Origin: Chitinophaga silvatica | Lineage (GTDB): Bacteria > Bacteroidota > Bacteroidia > Chitinophagales > Chitinophagaceae | DNA length: 64,000 bases | Direction of reading: 5' to 3' | NCBI RefSeq assembly: GCF_003419895.1 | Contig: NZ_QPMM01000011.1 | Span: 62,001-126,000 of the forward strand | Shown: one piece after another, positions 7,776-16,818 of the stretch | Position numbering within the stretch: position 1 is the first letter of the stretch | Layout of the letters: every line of letters begins with the position of its first letter | Made by a program: the position numbers and the translations under genes | The notes under the pieces: generated by a model | Told to the model about the DNA's origin: nothing | What the model saw: only the letters and a program-made list of their open reading frames with translations | The model's database searches: none

Positions 7776-10700
7776 ATGAATTTAATCAGTTTTGCCCTTA
7801 AAAAACCTATTACGATCCTGGTACTGGTTGCCGGCTTGTTCTTTTTCGGGATCAAAGCGGTGAATACGATTAAGGTCGACATCTTTCCTAAGCTGGATAT
7901 GCCGGTTATCTATGTATCTCACCCCTTCGGCGGGTATACGCCTACACAGATGGAAGCATTCTTTGCAAAACAGTATATCAATATATTCCTGTTTGTAAAT
8001 GGTGTAAAGAATATTGAAACCAAGAATATTCAGGGGCTTACCCTAATGAAGATCAACTTCTACCCTGGTACCAATATGGCCCAGGCTGCAGCTGAGGTAA
8101 GTGCCTTCTCTAACAGGATTCAGGCGGTATTCCCACCCGGGTCTAACCCGCCTTTCATCATCCGTTTCGATGCTTCTACCTTACCTGTCGGACAATTGGT
8201 ACTGAGCAGCGATAAACGTACTAATAACGAATTACTGGACCTGGCCAATGTGTATGTTCGTTCTTCCTTTACTTCAATTCCGGGATTAGTATCGTCGCCT
8301 CCTTTTGGTGGTAACGTCCGTACTATCGTTATTAAAGCAGATCCGGTATTACTACGTCAGCATAACCTGACCCCTGATCAGCTGGTGGAAGCAATGCGAC
8401 TAAATAACCAAACATCCCCTTCAGGTAACGTAAGAATAGGAGATAAGAACTTTATCACACCTGCGAATACAACCATTCGCAACGTTAAAGATTTTGAAAA
8501 CATTCCACTCTTCAAAGGGGATGTGAAAAATCTGTTTCTCAGAGACGTGGCTACTGTTGAAGATGGTGCCGATATGGCTGCCGGATATGCTTTGGTGAAT
8601 GGACGCCGCTCTGTTTACTTAAGTATTGCCAAAAGTGCAGATGCCTCTACCTGGGAAGTAGTTCAAAATCTGAAAAAATCAATTCCCAAAATACAAGCTC
8701 AACTACCGGAAGATGTTAAGTTGAGTTACGAGTTCGACCAATCTACCTATGTAATGAACTCAGTTAAAAGCCTTTTAACTGAAGGAGCCATAGGAGCTAT
8801 TCTTACGGGGCTCATGGTATTGTTGTTCCTGGGTGATGCCAGAGGCGCGATGATTGTAATTCTAACGATTCCTACTTCTATTATATCAGCAGTATTATTC
8901 CTGAACCTATTCGGCCAGACGATCAATATCATGACGCTAAGTGGTTTAGCGCTGGCAATTGGAATCCTGGTAGATGAAAGTACGGTAACCATTGAGAATA
9001 TACACCAGCATCTGGATATGGGTAAACCCAAGGCCCTGGCTATCTGGGATGCCTGCCAGGAAATCGCTTTTCCTAAATTGCTGATCTTGTTCTGTATCCT
9101 CGCGGTATTTGCACCGGCGTTTACTATGGGCGGTATTCCGGGTTCCTTGTTCCTGCCTCTTGCTTTGGCAATAGGATTTAGTATGATCATATCTTATTTT
9201 CTTGCCCAAACATTTGTGCCGGTTATGGCCAACTGGGTAATGAAAGTAAAACACCATAAAACTCCAGGTGGCCGTAATTTCACGGATGCTGAAGAATTTG
9301 CAGCAGCAGGACTATCGGCAAACGGAGAAAAGAATACATGGAGTCAGAAAAAAGAATTGGTTGAAAGAGAGGATAGTAACAGAGATGGAAAGATCAGTCA
9401 ATTCGAAAAACTACGTAACAGGTATCTCCGCTTCATCAACCGTATGATGCCCTATCGCAAACCAATTGTAGCCGGGTACCTGGTGATTACCTGCGCTATT
9501 GTTGCTTTGCTGCTGATGGGTATTGGACGGGATGTATTGCCTAAAGTAAATGGCTCACAATTCCAGTTACGTATGCGTATTCCTGAAGGTACACGTATCG
9601 AAAATACTGAATCAGAAACCATTAAGCTTACTCAGGGAATTGCCGATATTGTTGGTAAGGAAAATGTTGAAATCACTTCTGCATATGTAGGTCTGCATCC
9701 TCAACAATTCTCTACCAGTCCTATCTTCCTGTGGATGGCTGGCCCTCATGAAGCAGTATTGCAGGTAGCCCTGAAAGAAGATTATAAGGTAAACCTGGAT
9801 GAACTGAAAGATAAGATCAGAGAAAAAGCCGCACAGATAAATCCTCAAATGAAATTATCATTTGAACCTATCGAATTAACTGATAAGATTTTGAGTCAGG
9901 GTTCTCCTACTCCGATTGAAGTACGTTTATCGGGCCGCGATAAGAAGCTGAATGAGAAGTATGCTCAAATGGTGGTAGCTGAATTGCAAAAGATTCCTTA
10001 CCTCAGAGATGTACAGATCGGACAATCTACCAAATATCCTTCTGTTGGAATTAATATCGATAGAGTAAGAGCTTCACAGTTAGGAGTAGATATGACAGAT
10101 ATAAGCAGGTCTATGGTAGCTTCAACCTCTTCTTCCCGGTATACAGAGAAGAATGTTTGGATCGATGAGAAGTCGGGCAATACCTATAGCGTACAGGTTC
10201 AGATTCCGGAAGGTAAAATGGCCAGCAAAGATGATATTGGTGAAATACCTTTGTTAAAGAATTCTTCCAGACCAATTCTGAGTGATGTAGCCACCTTTAC
10301 GGATGGTACCACTTATGGAGAAGCAGATAACCTGGGAGCAATGCCTACACTCACCGTAACGGCTAATCTGAATAAAAAAGATTTGGGTGCCGCTACTACA
10401 GAAGTAAATAAAGCATTGGGCAAGTTAGGAGAATTGCCGCGTGGATTAACTGTTCAGACAATTGGTTTAAGTAGTACGCTTACAGATACATTGGATAGTT
10501 TGCAAAGTGGATTGGTGGTAGCTATTGTGGTAATCTTCCTGATGCTGGCAGCTAACTTCCAGTCGTTCAAAGTTTCAGGAGTTGTACTGGCAACGGTACC
10601 AGCGGTATTGTTAGGTTCACTGGGTTTGCTGATAATTTGTGGATCTACCCTGAATCTTCAATCCTATATGGGTATGATTATGTCGGTAGGGGTGTCTATT

Positions 10701-11054
10701 TCCAACGCGGTATTATTGATAACCAATGCGGAGCAAATACGTAAAACTAATGGAGATGCGTTGATGTCTGCTACTGAAGCTTCGGCACTTCGACTACGTC
10801 CGATTCTGATGACGGCACTGGCAATGGTGGTAGGTATGATTCCTATGGCCAGCGGCCTGGGTGAAGCAGGTGATCAGTCTTCTCCTTTGGGTAGAGCAGT
10901 AATAGGTGGACTGATAGCATCTACCTTTGCAGCATTGTTTATATTACCTTTAGCCTTTGCATGGGCACAAGGAAAAGCTACTACAAGGAGCGTGTCTTTG
11001 CACCCCAGAGACGAGGAAAGCGAACATTATATTCCATTTGGACAGAACGCATAA
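7776..11054 (+). CDS. RND efflux pump, inner-membrane subunit, with EF-hand-like loop
   Basis: A protein of 1092 aa with the standard two-fold RND layout: TM1 (ITILVLVAGLFFFGI), a first large periplasmic domain, TM2-6 (about 330-490), a cytoplasmic linker, TM7 (about 568), a second periplasmic domain, and TM8-12 (about 890-1060). TM4 carries LALAIGILVDESTVTIENI, with Asp400-Glu401 at the place of the AcrB proton-relay aspartates. In TM10 the AcrB lysine position is Ser976 (GVSISNAVLL). The cytoplasmic linker holds DSNRDGKISQFE (533-544), a full EF-hand calcium loop pattern. The family exports hydrophobic compounds, metals or lipids using the proton gradient; the substrate here is unknown. Confidence 0.93.
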   Translation: MNLISFALKKPITILVLVAGLFFFGIKAVNTIKVDIFPKLDMPVIYVSHPFGGYTPTQMEAFFAKQYINIFLFVNGVKNIETKNIQGLTLMKINFYPGTNMAQAAAEVSAFSNRIQAVFPPGSNPPFIIRFDASTLPVGQLVLSSDKRTNNELLDLANVYVRSSFTSIPGLVSSPPFGGNVRTIVIKADPVLLRQHNLTPDQLVEAMRLNNQTSPSGNVRIGDKNFITPANTTIRNVKDFENIPLFKGDVKNLFLRDVATVEDGADMAAGYALVNGRRSVYLSIAKSADASTWEVVQNLKKSIPKIQAQLPEDVKLSYEFDQSTYVMNSVKSLLTEGAIGAILTGLMVLLFLGDARGAMIVILTIPTSIISAVLFLNLFGQTINIMTLSGLALAIGILVDESTVTIENIHQHLDMGKPKALAIWDACQEIAFPKLLILFCILAVFAPAFTMGGIPGSLFLPLALAIGFSMIISYFLAQTFVPVMANWVMKVKHHKTPGGRNFTDAEEFAAAGLSANGEKNTWSQKKELVEREDSNRDGKISQFEKLRNRYLRFINRMMPYRKPIVAGYLVITCAIVALLLMGIGRDVLPKVNGSQFQLRMRIPEGTRIENTESETIKLTQGIADIVGKENVEITSAYVGLHPQQFSTSPIFLWMAGPHEAVLQVALKEDYKVNLDELKDKIREKAAQINPQMKLSFEPIELTDKILSQGSPTPIEVRLSGRDKKLNEKYAQMVVAELQKIPYLRDVQIGQSTKYPSVGINIDRVRASQLGVDMTDISRSMVASTSSSRYTEKNVWIDEKSGNTYSVQVQIPEGKMASKDDIGEIPLLKNSSRPILSDVATFTDGTTYGEADNLGAMPTLTVTANLNKKDLGAATTEVNKALGKLGELPRGLTVQTIGLSSTLTDTLDSLQSGLVVAIVVIFLMLAANFQSFKVSGVVLATVPAVLLGSLGLLIICGSTLNLQSYMGMIMSVGVSISNAVLLITNAEQIRKTNGDALMSATEASALRLRPILMTALAMVVGMIPMASGLGEAGDQSSPLGRAVIGGLIASTFAALFILPLAFAWAQGKATTRSVSLHPRDEESEHYIPFGQNA

Positions 11055-11098
11055 GAATGACAAATAATAATTATCTCATTGCTAATAAAGTATATTAT

Positions 11099-12220
11099 AT
11101 GAAAAGCGGTTACCGTACCTTGTTTTCTTTCTTACTGCCTATAGGCGTGGCAGTTGGATTGAGCAGTTGCACAGCTTCCGGTGCCAAAGATGAAAAACAT
11201 GAACCTGCTGCTGCCGTAGCAACTGCAGTAGAAGCGTTTTCATTAGAAAAAAGCAATTTAACTTCTTCAATCCGAATTCCTGGTGAGCTGGTAGCATTTC
11301 AGCAGGTAGATTTATATGCAAAGGTGAATAGCTTTGTGAAGAAGCTGAATGTGGATGTTGGAAGTACTGTGTCGACCGGGCAATTGCTGGCAACTATGGA
11401 AGCTCCTGAAATGAATGCGCAATTATCCGGTGCAGAATCCAAATTAAAATCACAGGAAGCAATTTATTTGTCGAGCAAGGCCACCTACGATCGTTTGCTG
11501 GAAACCAGCAAAACTCCGGGTACCGTTTCTCAGAATGATCTTGATCTGGCATTTGCCCGTCAGAAATCTGACCTGGCGCAATTGGATGCTGCCAAAGCCG
11601 CGCATAGGGAAGTGGGAGATAATAGAAATTACCTCGAAATCCGCGCTCCATTCAATGGTGTTATCACCGCCCGTAATGTAAGTGCAGGTGCTTATGTGGG
11701 TCCATCTGGTAAAGGATCTGAGCTGCCTATCTTTACATTACAGGAACAAAAGAAATTGAGGTTGGTAGTGAGTGTTCCTGAAACGTATATCAGCTACCTG
11801 GCCAGCGGTAGCGATATTAAATTTACTGTAGCTTCATTGGCTAATAAACAATTCGAAGGTAAAGTAATTCGTATGGCCGGGGCTTTAGACCGTAAGCTAC
11901 GCTCACAGCATATCGAAATAGATGTACATAATGATAATAAAGAGTTGCTGCCAGGTATGATTGTAGAAGTTTCCCTGCCGCTTAACAGCAGTAGCAGTAA
12001 CTTTGTAGTTCCTACTTCCGCTGTACTGAATTCAACAAAAGGGGTGTATGTGATAAAGGTAGATGATAAGAAAACCAAATGGGTGCCAGTAACAACAGGA
12101 CGTACCGATAATGGTAAAACTGAAGTTTTTGGAGCATTAAATGTAGGTGATGTACTTATAAGTAATGCAGGAGAAGAAGTACGAGATGATGCACCAGCCG
12201 GCAATATAAAAATAAAGTAG
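11099..12220 (+). CDS. Membrane-fusion (periplasmic adaptor) protein of the RND pump
   Basis: A protein of 373 aa. The ATG at 11099 gives a lipoprotein signal (KSGYRTLFSFLLPIGVAVGLSSC), so it is probably anchored by a lipid in the inner membrane. Open reading continues upstream to 10961 inside the pump gene, and an alternative ATG lies at 11057. The mature protein has the usual adaptor order: half-lipoyl motif (LYAKVNSFVKKLNVDVGSTVSTGQLLATMEAPE region), a helical hairpin with SQNDLDLAFARQ, the second half-lipoyl motif (IRAPFNGVITARNVSAGAYV), a beta-barrel, and a membrane-proximal domain (VPTSAVLNSTKGVYV). It links the pump to the TolC-like channel. It is last in the operon, followed by a strong terminator. 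Confidence 0.9.
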   Translation: MKSGYRTLFSFLLPIGVAVGLSSCTASGAKDEKHEPAAAVATAVEAFSLEKSNLTSSIRIPGELVAFQQVDLYAKVNSFVKKLNVDVGSTVSTGQLLATMEAPEMNAQLSGAESKLKSQEAIYLSSKATYDRLLETSKTPGTVSQNDLDLAFARQKSDLAQLDAAKAAHREVGDNRNYLEIRAPFNGVITARNVSAGAYVGPSGKGSELPIFTLQEQKKLRLVVSVPETYISYLASGSDIKFTVASLANKQFEGKVIRMAGALDRKLRSQHIEIDVHNDNKELLPGMIVEVSLPLNSSSSNFVVPTSAVLNSTKGVYVIKVDDKKTKWVPVTTGRTDNGKTEVFGALNVGDVLISNAGEEVRDDAPAGNIKIK

Positions 12221-12242
12221 TGAGTGACGATTCAATACTTAG

Positions 12243-12276
12243 GGCTGTCTCTACGTTGTAGAGGCGGCCTTTTTTG
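12243..12276 (+). terminator. Rho-independent terminator of the efflux operon
   Basis: A 12-bp stem (12243-12254 with 12258-12269, two G-U pairs) with a 3-nt loop is followed by six T residues, 22 bp after the adaptor stop codon. Confidence 0.85.
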
Positions 12277-12378
12277 TTTTTGAAGTATTTTATATTAAAT
12301 TCAACGGAAGTAACTGCTTAATGGATGTAATTGGCAATATGGTAAAGCGGTACCATTTCCTTAATAATAATAACAATA

Positions 12379-12849
12379 ATGGATGTAGGTTTTGAATTTT
12401 TGTTACCAATAGAATCTAAAATCTCTAGTATCAAGTTTGAACAACCAGTATACGAATGGCAAGGAGAAAAATTTCCACAAGGGCAGGAAGAAGCTTGGTT
12501 TCATTATTTTAAATTAATTAGATCAAATATTCCCAGACATATAATTTCATTATTGCCTGATAGTTTTCAAAACGAACAATGGCAATGTATCTCAATTATT
12601 GATGGAATTGATGATTTGGTGAACGAACTTTCAGTGAATGTGGATAAGGTGAAAAAAAATAATGTTTTATTGGATCTATTTTCTTCCTTAATTGGAATTG
12701 AAAAAAGATGGGTTATAGTTTTTGAACCGGATTATGATTGCATAAATGAAGTGTTAGAAGGAAATGTTAACATTGCTTTTCGTAAAATTGTTGACTCACT
12801 CACAATAGAGAGAGATGGTTTTGTGATTTGGTTTGAAAGAAAAGATTAG
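12379..12849 (+). CDS. Hypothetical protein, possible orphan immunity protein
   Basis: A protein of 156 aa with no signal peptide or membrane segment. It is acidic and rich in Ile, Phe and Trp (EWQGEKFPQGQEEAWFHYF, ERDGFVIWFERKD). I do not recognise the family. Codons and bases are clearly more AT-rich than the efflux operon just before it. It is followed by a stretch of broken coding sequence and a second small AT-rich gene, a pattern common in arrays of orphan immunity and toxin-tail genes of polymorphic toxin loci. That role is an inference from context, size and acidity only. Confidence 0.55.
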   Translation: MDVGFEFLLPIESKISSIKFEQPVYEWQGEKFPQGQEEAWFHYFKLIRSNIPRHIISLLPDSFQNEQWQCISIIDGIDDLVNELSVNVDKVKKNNVLLDLFSSLIGIEKRWVIVFEPDYDCINEVLEGNVNIAFRKIVDSLTIERDGFVIWFERKD

Positions 12850-12925
12850 GAGATGAATTTATTTTATAGGCCAGAAAATACGTTAAAGGGTCTAACTGGA
12901 ATTTATTTGTGCTGAGCAGAAATAG

Positions 12926-13150
12926 GATATAGTAGGAGGGACTTCAATAAATATATGGTATTTATGCTCTGTTAAACTATTTCTATTATCGTTCAGAAGT
13001 TGTCACCAAGAAGCTATACATTCAGCAATTGATGATGTGTTGTTCCGTGGGGCTATTCAATACAGACAAATGTATTTTTCAGGAGGTAATGAACTTATGT
13101 TTGGAGTTCCAAGAGCGACAGGCGAATTACCTGCATTAAATTCACTTTAG
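12926..13150 (+). pseudogene. Degenerate C-terminal remnant of a larger protein, possibly a toxin tail
   Basis: One frame is open from 12926 to a TAG at 13148-13150, without a convincing start. Its last part reads like real protein (residues AIQYRQMYFSGGNELMF, then GVPRATGELPALNSL). A second frame over about 12950-13040 also looks protein-like (NYFYYRSEVVTKKLY), which suggests a frameshift between the two halves. It ends 6 bp before the GTG start of the next small gene, the spacing expected for a toxin tail followed by its immunity gene. I cannot name the domain. No intact N-terminal part is present. Confidence 0.4.
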
Positions 13151-13156
13151 ATAGTT

Positions 13157-13663
13157 GTGTTAAAAGTATCGATTAAAAAAAATAATGAGGTACCATTTAG
13201 TGAACTTAGATTTTATAGTTCATTGAATCCAATACCATTTACGCTTTGCATGAATGGAAACGTTCTATTGCCAGAAACTATTTATGCGAGGAATATTTCT
13301 GGAGAGAATTTTATTGAATTTAGGTTTGATAGTGGTACTAAGAGATTGTATGAAATTACCTTAGTAGCTATACAGAATAATACTGTTAAATTACTTGAGG
13401 ATAGGTACATTTCAACTAAAGTTTCAATAAACAATGAATTCTTTAATTGTTACATTGATGAAGATAGTGATTCTGAGATTTCTTTGCCTATGCAAATACT
13501 GCGATCTGAAACATCAATAAGCATATTTTGGAGTATAAATGATTTAAACTATTATTCTGTTTCTGAAAATTGTTTGATAGGTGTGGATAGGAACAATTTT
13601 TTATGTTCTATTAGTATAATGAAATTATCTAAGGAAGAACTATTTGAAATATTTGGATTTTAA
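13157..13663 (+). CDS. Hypothetical protein, possible immunity protein
   Basis: A protein of 168 aa starting at GTG (13157-13159), 6 bp after the stop of the degenerate tail upstream. It has no signal or transmembrane helix and appears cytoplasmic, acidic and beta-rich (EITLVAIQNNTVKLLEDRY, ISIFWSINDLNYYSV). The sequence is strongly AT-rich. I do not recognise the family. Position directly behind a C-terminal remnant suggests an immunity protein left after the toxin decayed; the gene could also be a small unknown with no such role. Confidence 0.5.
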   Translation: MLKVSIKKNNEVPFSELRFYSSLNPIPFTLCMNGNVLLPETIYARNISGENFIEFRFDSGTKRLYEITLVAIQNNTVKLLEDRYISTKVSINNEFFNCYIDEDSDSEISLPMQILRSETSISIFWSINDLNYYSVSENCLIGVDRNNFLCSISIMKLSKEELFEIFGF

Positions 13664-13763
13664 AGGGTTATTTCGTTTAGTTAAAGCGGGTATCTTTCTA
13701 TTTATTAATGCAATAGAATTAGATTGTTGAGTTAAATTTTGCATTTGGGGCTAAATATAATCT

Positions 13764-14204
13764 ATGGGAGAAACTAAAAACAAATCGTCTGTTTTATTAT
13801 CTATTTTCAAGAGGAAAGGAGGGGAAGGACCAATGACTAAAATTATCAGTGATGATAATAAACAAAGTTTCCTAAATCAAATATCTTTGCTTATAGTGGA
13901 AGAGCAGCCGTTAATATGTTTTAAGCGAGATGAATCTAATTGGTTATTGATAACGAATACTCGAATAATTGAAGAGAAAGAAGGAATAAGATTGGCTATA
14001 CCTTATTGTGAATTAGTGGAGGTGAACCTTGCTATGCAAGAGGAATTCAGAGATAAGGTAATGAATAAGAAAGATTTTACACGCCTTGTATTGAAAGATA
14101 CTTCTGGTAGGAGCTATATTGTGAGAATGGAAAAAGGAGAACCTTATCAGGGAATTTATCAAATGTTACATCACATAGTATCAAGTAAAAAAGCCGCTCA
14201 TTAA
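13764..14204 (+). CDS. Hypothetical protein, PH-like fold suspected
   Basis: A protein of 146 aa, cytoplasmic, basic N-terminus (FKRKGGEGP). The central part, with PLICFKRDESNWLLITNTRI and then IPYCELVEVNLAM, resembles the strand pattern of bacterial PH-like domains, in which a WLLITNTRI-type strand is followed by a turn and a hydrophobic strand. That is a loose resemblance, not an identification. It is the last gene of the AT-rich patch; its TAA stop lies inside the loop-side of the following terminator hairpin. Confidence 0.55.
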   Translation: MGETKNKSSVLLSIFKRKGGEGPMTKIISDDNKQSFLNQISLLIVEEQPLICFKRDESNWLLITNTRIIEEKEGIRLAIPYCELVEVNLAMQEEFRDKVMNKKDFTRLVLKDTSGRSYIVRMEKGEPYQGIYQMLHHIVSSKKAAH

Positions 14205-14221
14205 GCGGCTTTTTTACTTGA
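14181..14221. terminator. Perfect bidirectional terminator between convergent genes
   Basis: An 18-bp perfect stem (14181-14198 with 14204-14221) has a 5-nt loop and A/T tracts on both sides of the GC-rich core AGCCGCT, so it can stop transcription from either direction. It overlaps the end of the upstream gene and lies 18 bp from the stop of the minus-strand isomerase gene. Confidence 0.9.
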
Positions 14222-14238
14222 GGCTTTTCATTTATTCC

Positions 14239-15069
14239 TTACTTCCCCAATACGCCTCTGAAATACCCCACTGATTCAGCAATCCCAGGCAGCGGGTCGC
14301 TCATATCTTTCTCAAACTCTATACTGCAAACACCAGGATAGTTGATCTTCTTCAGTGCTGCAATGAGTTTTTCGAAATCAATAACTCCGCGACCTATTTC
14401 AATGGCTTTACCGTCTTTAGTTGCGGCGTTTACATCTTTGATATGCAGATCAAAAAGTCTTTTTCTATAATTCAGTACTGCCTGTGACGGTTCTTCTCCC
14501 GCACGGATAGCATGGCCTATATCAAGGCAGATCCCCATTCTCGGATCTCTGTCTTTAATCAGATCATAAACACTTTTAGGGCCGGGATACAGGGCATCTT
14601 CAGGGCCGTGATTGTGAATAGCTATTTTAATATTATAGCTTTTAACTTTTTGTTCTGTATAGTCTAATAATTCGGGATTTGGCACACCAACGATGAGTGG
14701 TGCTCCCACTTTCTTCGCATATTCAAAGGCTTCATCTACGGCTTTCTGGGTTTTCATATAAATTACCCCAACTGCGTAGATGGCAATGCCAGCGCTGGTA
14801 AACTGACCGGTAACTTCTTTAATCTTCTCCTCAGTACTATTCAATGGCAAATGAATGTCTTTAATGGAGAGATTGAGGATGTTCACCCTCTTCAGCATAG
14901 AGATAGACTGCTCTACATTAAATTTGGCGAATGTATAACCGGCCATACCTACTGGTAGAGTGGCTCCTGTGGCTTTTTTTGAAATGGCTGCATTGGCATT
15001 TATGCGGGGAAGCGTTACGGCTCCCAATCCTAGGGCCGTTTGTAATATGAATTTGCGGCGTGTCGACAT
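14239..15069 (-). CDS. Tat-exported sugar phosphate isomerase/epimerase-like TIM barrel
   Basis: A protein of 276 aa of the xylose isomerase-like / AP endonuclease 2 superfamily. The N-terminus STRRKFILQTALGLGAV is a twin-arginine signal, so the protein is exported folded, as expected for a metal-loaded enzyme. The barrel shows the usual metal-site segments: IAIHNHGPED, GICLDIGHAIRAG, LFDLHIKDVN and CSIEFEKD. Bacteroidota carry many such secreted paralogues beside sugar-degrading genes; the substrate is not decidable here. It is convergent with the upstream hypothetical gene and transcribed away from the DUF481-like gene. Confidence 0.87.
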   Translation of the reverse strand: MSTRRKFILQTALGLGAVTLPRINANAAISKKATGATLPVGMAGYTFAKFNVEQSISMLKRVNILNLSIKDIHLPLNSTEEKIKEVTGQFTSAGIAIYAVGVIYMKTQKAVDEAFEYAKKVGAPLIVGVPNPELLDYTEQKVKSYNIKIAIHNHGPEDALYPGPKSVYDLIKDRDPRMGICLDIGHAIRAGEEPSQAVLNYRKRLFDLHIKDVNAATKDGKAIEIGRGVIDFEKLIAALKKINYPGVCSIEFEKDMSDPLPGIAESVGYFRGVLGK

Positions 15070-15229
15070 ATGCTGTTTTTTACGTGGTTTAGCTGTCTGT
15101 TTGGCTAAAGGTCTTCAAAAATCTTTGTTTTTAATAGCGGAAAAAGAGATTTTTTAAGAATATTTGCAGCGGGTTAACCATGTTAGTTTATCGACTCCGC
15201 ACATTTCAATTGAAAAATCATAGGAAAAG

Positions 15230-15964
15230 ATGATGAAGAGAGTAGTTTTATTATTTTTCAGTTTATGCTTATATGTTACATCTTTAGCGCAGTTTAGTGA
15301 TTCTGTCCATTATTATGTAAAATATGGATCTACGGGTTCAATAAATAAAACCAATGATGGAACAGCCTATTTGCTGAATAATAATTTAGGTTTTAAGATC
15401 AGTAAGAAGAAAATTACATTAAATACCAGTGCCAGTTATATTTATGGTAAGCAAAACCATGCATTAACGAATAATGATGTTAGTGCCGCGTTAGACTTTA
15501 GCGTTAATACGGGAAGTGACAGATTTTATTATTGGGGGCTTACCACTTATGACAGAAGCTATTCCCTGAAAATAAATGATCGGTTTCAGGCGGGTGCAGG
15601 AGTGGCCTATGATGTAATTAAACGCGAAAATGCCTTCCTGAATCTCAGTGATGGGCTTTTGTTTGAAACCAGTAATTTGTACTTACATGATACTATTCCT
15701 GATGTTTATCAAACATTAAGGAATTCTTTCAGACTTTCCTATAAATGGGTAATTAAGAAAATGATTGTTTTCGAAGGAGCGAATTATTTCCAAAATTCTT
15801 TCATGAATGGAAATGATTACATCATTAAATGTAATAATAGCATGTCGGTGAAGCTCCGTTCATGGCTAAGCATAACCGCTGCCTTAACTTATAATAAGTT
15901 AAACAGAACAGAGCGGGAAAACCTGCTTATGAATTATGGGCTTACGGTTGAAAAGTTTTTTTGA
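15230..15964 (+). CDS. DUF481-like outer-membrane protein
   Basis: A protein of 244 aa with a Sec signal (RVVLLFFSLCLYVTSLAQ). An AGGAAAAG ribosome-binding-like stretch precedes the start; a second ATG at 15233 is equally possible. The mature part consists of regularly alternating strands with aromatic ends (LNTSASYIYGKQN, DRFYYWGLTTYDRSYSL, FRLSYKWVIKKMIVFEG) and finishes with a strand ending in Phe (LTYNKLNRTERENLLMNY, then EKFF), as in outer-membrane beta-barrels. This matches the DUF481 type. Function is unknown. Its last 23 bp overlap the end of the convergent gene. Confidence 0.7.
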   Translation: MMKRVVLLFFSLCLYVTSLAQFSDSVHYYVKYGSTGSINKTNDGTAYLLNNNLGFKISKKKITLNTSASYIYGKQNHALTNNDVSAALDFSVNTGSDRFYYWGLTTYDRSYSLKINDRFQAGAGVAYDVIKRENAFLNLSDGLLFETSNLYLHDTIPDVYQTLRNSFRLSYKWVIKKMIVFEGANYFQNSFMNGNDYIIKCNNSMSVKLRSWLSITAALTYNKLNRTERENLLMNYGLTVEKFF

Positions 15965-16685
15965 TGGCTTTATGTCTTACTGCCACCAGCAATTGTTTGC
16001 AACCATATAGGAGAACGCTCAGTGAAATTATCAGACAACAGGTTACTGCAAGATTGATATCATCATTTTTATATCCCTGCCATGGAACATAAAGAATAAT
16101 AATTCCGGCAAGAATAATCACAATAGCTGCAGTTAACGAAGGTCCATCCTGAATTTTGTCTTCTTCTCCTGAAAGTGGATCTATTGGAATGAATGTTTGT
16201 TCATACAATGCTACATTAATACCGGGGAAATGCCCGTGGCCAATAAGTGCTGTAATGTCATTGTCGGTATATGCACCTTCAATTTTTTCGATATCATACA
16301 TTTCTACTGCCTGTAATTCTTCTTTTAACTGTTGCAGGAAATGTGTTGTTCCTCCTTCGGGGGCCAGTGAGAAAACATCCAGGACCATATCATCATCGGG
16401 TAGCAGGTTTTTGTCGAGATATGATATGAAATCCTGATACAACCTTAACCTGTCCGGGAAGCATTCTTCAATAAACGGAATGCTGGAAAGCCCGTTGGTA
16501 ATGGCTGCCTGTCTGCCGATCCTGATAGTAGGAGGTTCAGAAGAATGCTGGATGTTGTTGTCGATTCGTTCCAGGTCTTTTTCACTTATAAGGGTTAACC
16601 AGAAAAAGGGTAAGGAATTGTTGGCGACAAATAGATCCTCAGATTCGTTTCTGTTGGTTCTGATCAGATATGCGCTTTGTCTCAT
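15942..16685 (-). CDS. Hypothetical protein with C-terminal membrane hairpin
   Basis: A protein of 247 aa if started at the ATG at 16685 (MRQSAYLIRTNRNESED); the frame is open to 16748, but that extension is less protein-like. Residues 1-180 are soluble and acidic (LYQDFISYLDKNLLPDDDM, LQQLKEELQAVEMYDIEKI). Two hydrophobic helices close to the C-terminus (TAAIVIILAGIIILYV and LAVTCCLIISLSVLLYGC) are followed by a basic tail, so the soluble part is probably cytoplasmic and tethered. I do not recognise a family. It overlaps the convergent DUF481-like gene by 23 bp. Confidence 0.7.
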   Translation of the reverse strand: MRQSAYLIRTNRNESEDLFVANNSLPFFWLTLISEKDLERIDNNIQHSSEPPTIRIGRQAAITNGLSSIPFIEECFPDRLRLYQDFISYLDKNLLPDDDMVLDVFSLAPEGGTTHFLQQLKEELQAVEMYDIEKIEGAYTDNDITALIGHGHFPGINVALYEQTFIPIDPLSGEEDKIQDGPSLTAAIVIILAGIIILYVPWQGYKNDDINLAVTCCLIISLSVLLYGCKQLLVAVRHKAIKKTFQP

Positions 16686-16818
16686 TCTCAAGGTAATTTT
16701 TAGGATTGTAATGGATTTTCGGATTGAGATTGTATCATGGATAAACAATCATTTAGAGAATGAGTTGCGAAAAGAACTAAAAAAATTTTCTTAAAAATAA
16801 AAAAGCCAGGATGAAGGA

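Noticed and set aside
8747..9190. 147-codon antisense frame inside the RND pump gene
   Set aside because: It is the complement of a strongly coding RND segment; the product shows no domain of its own.
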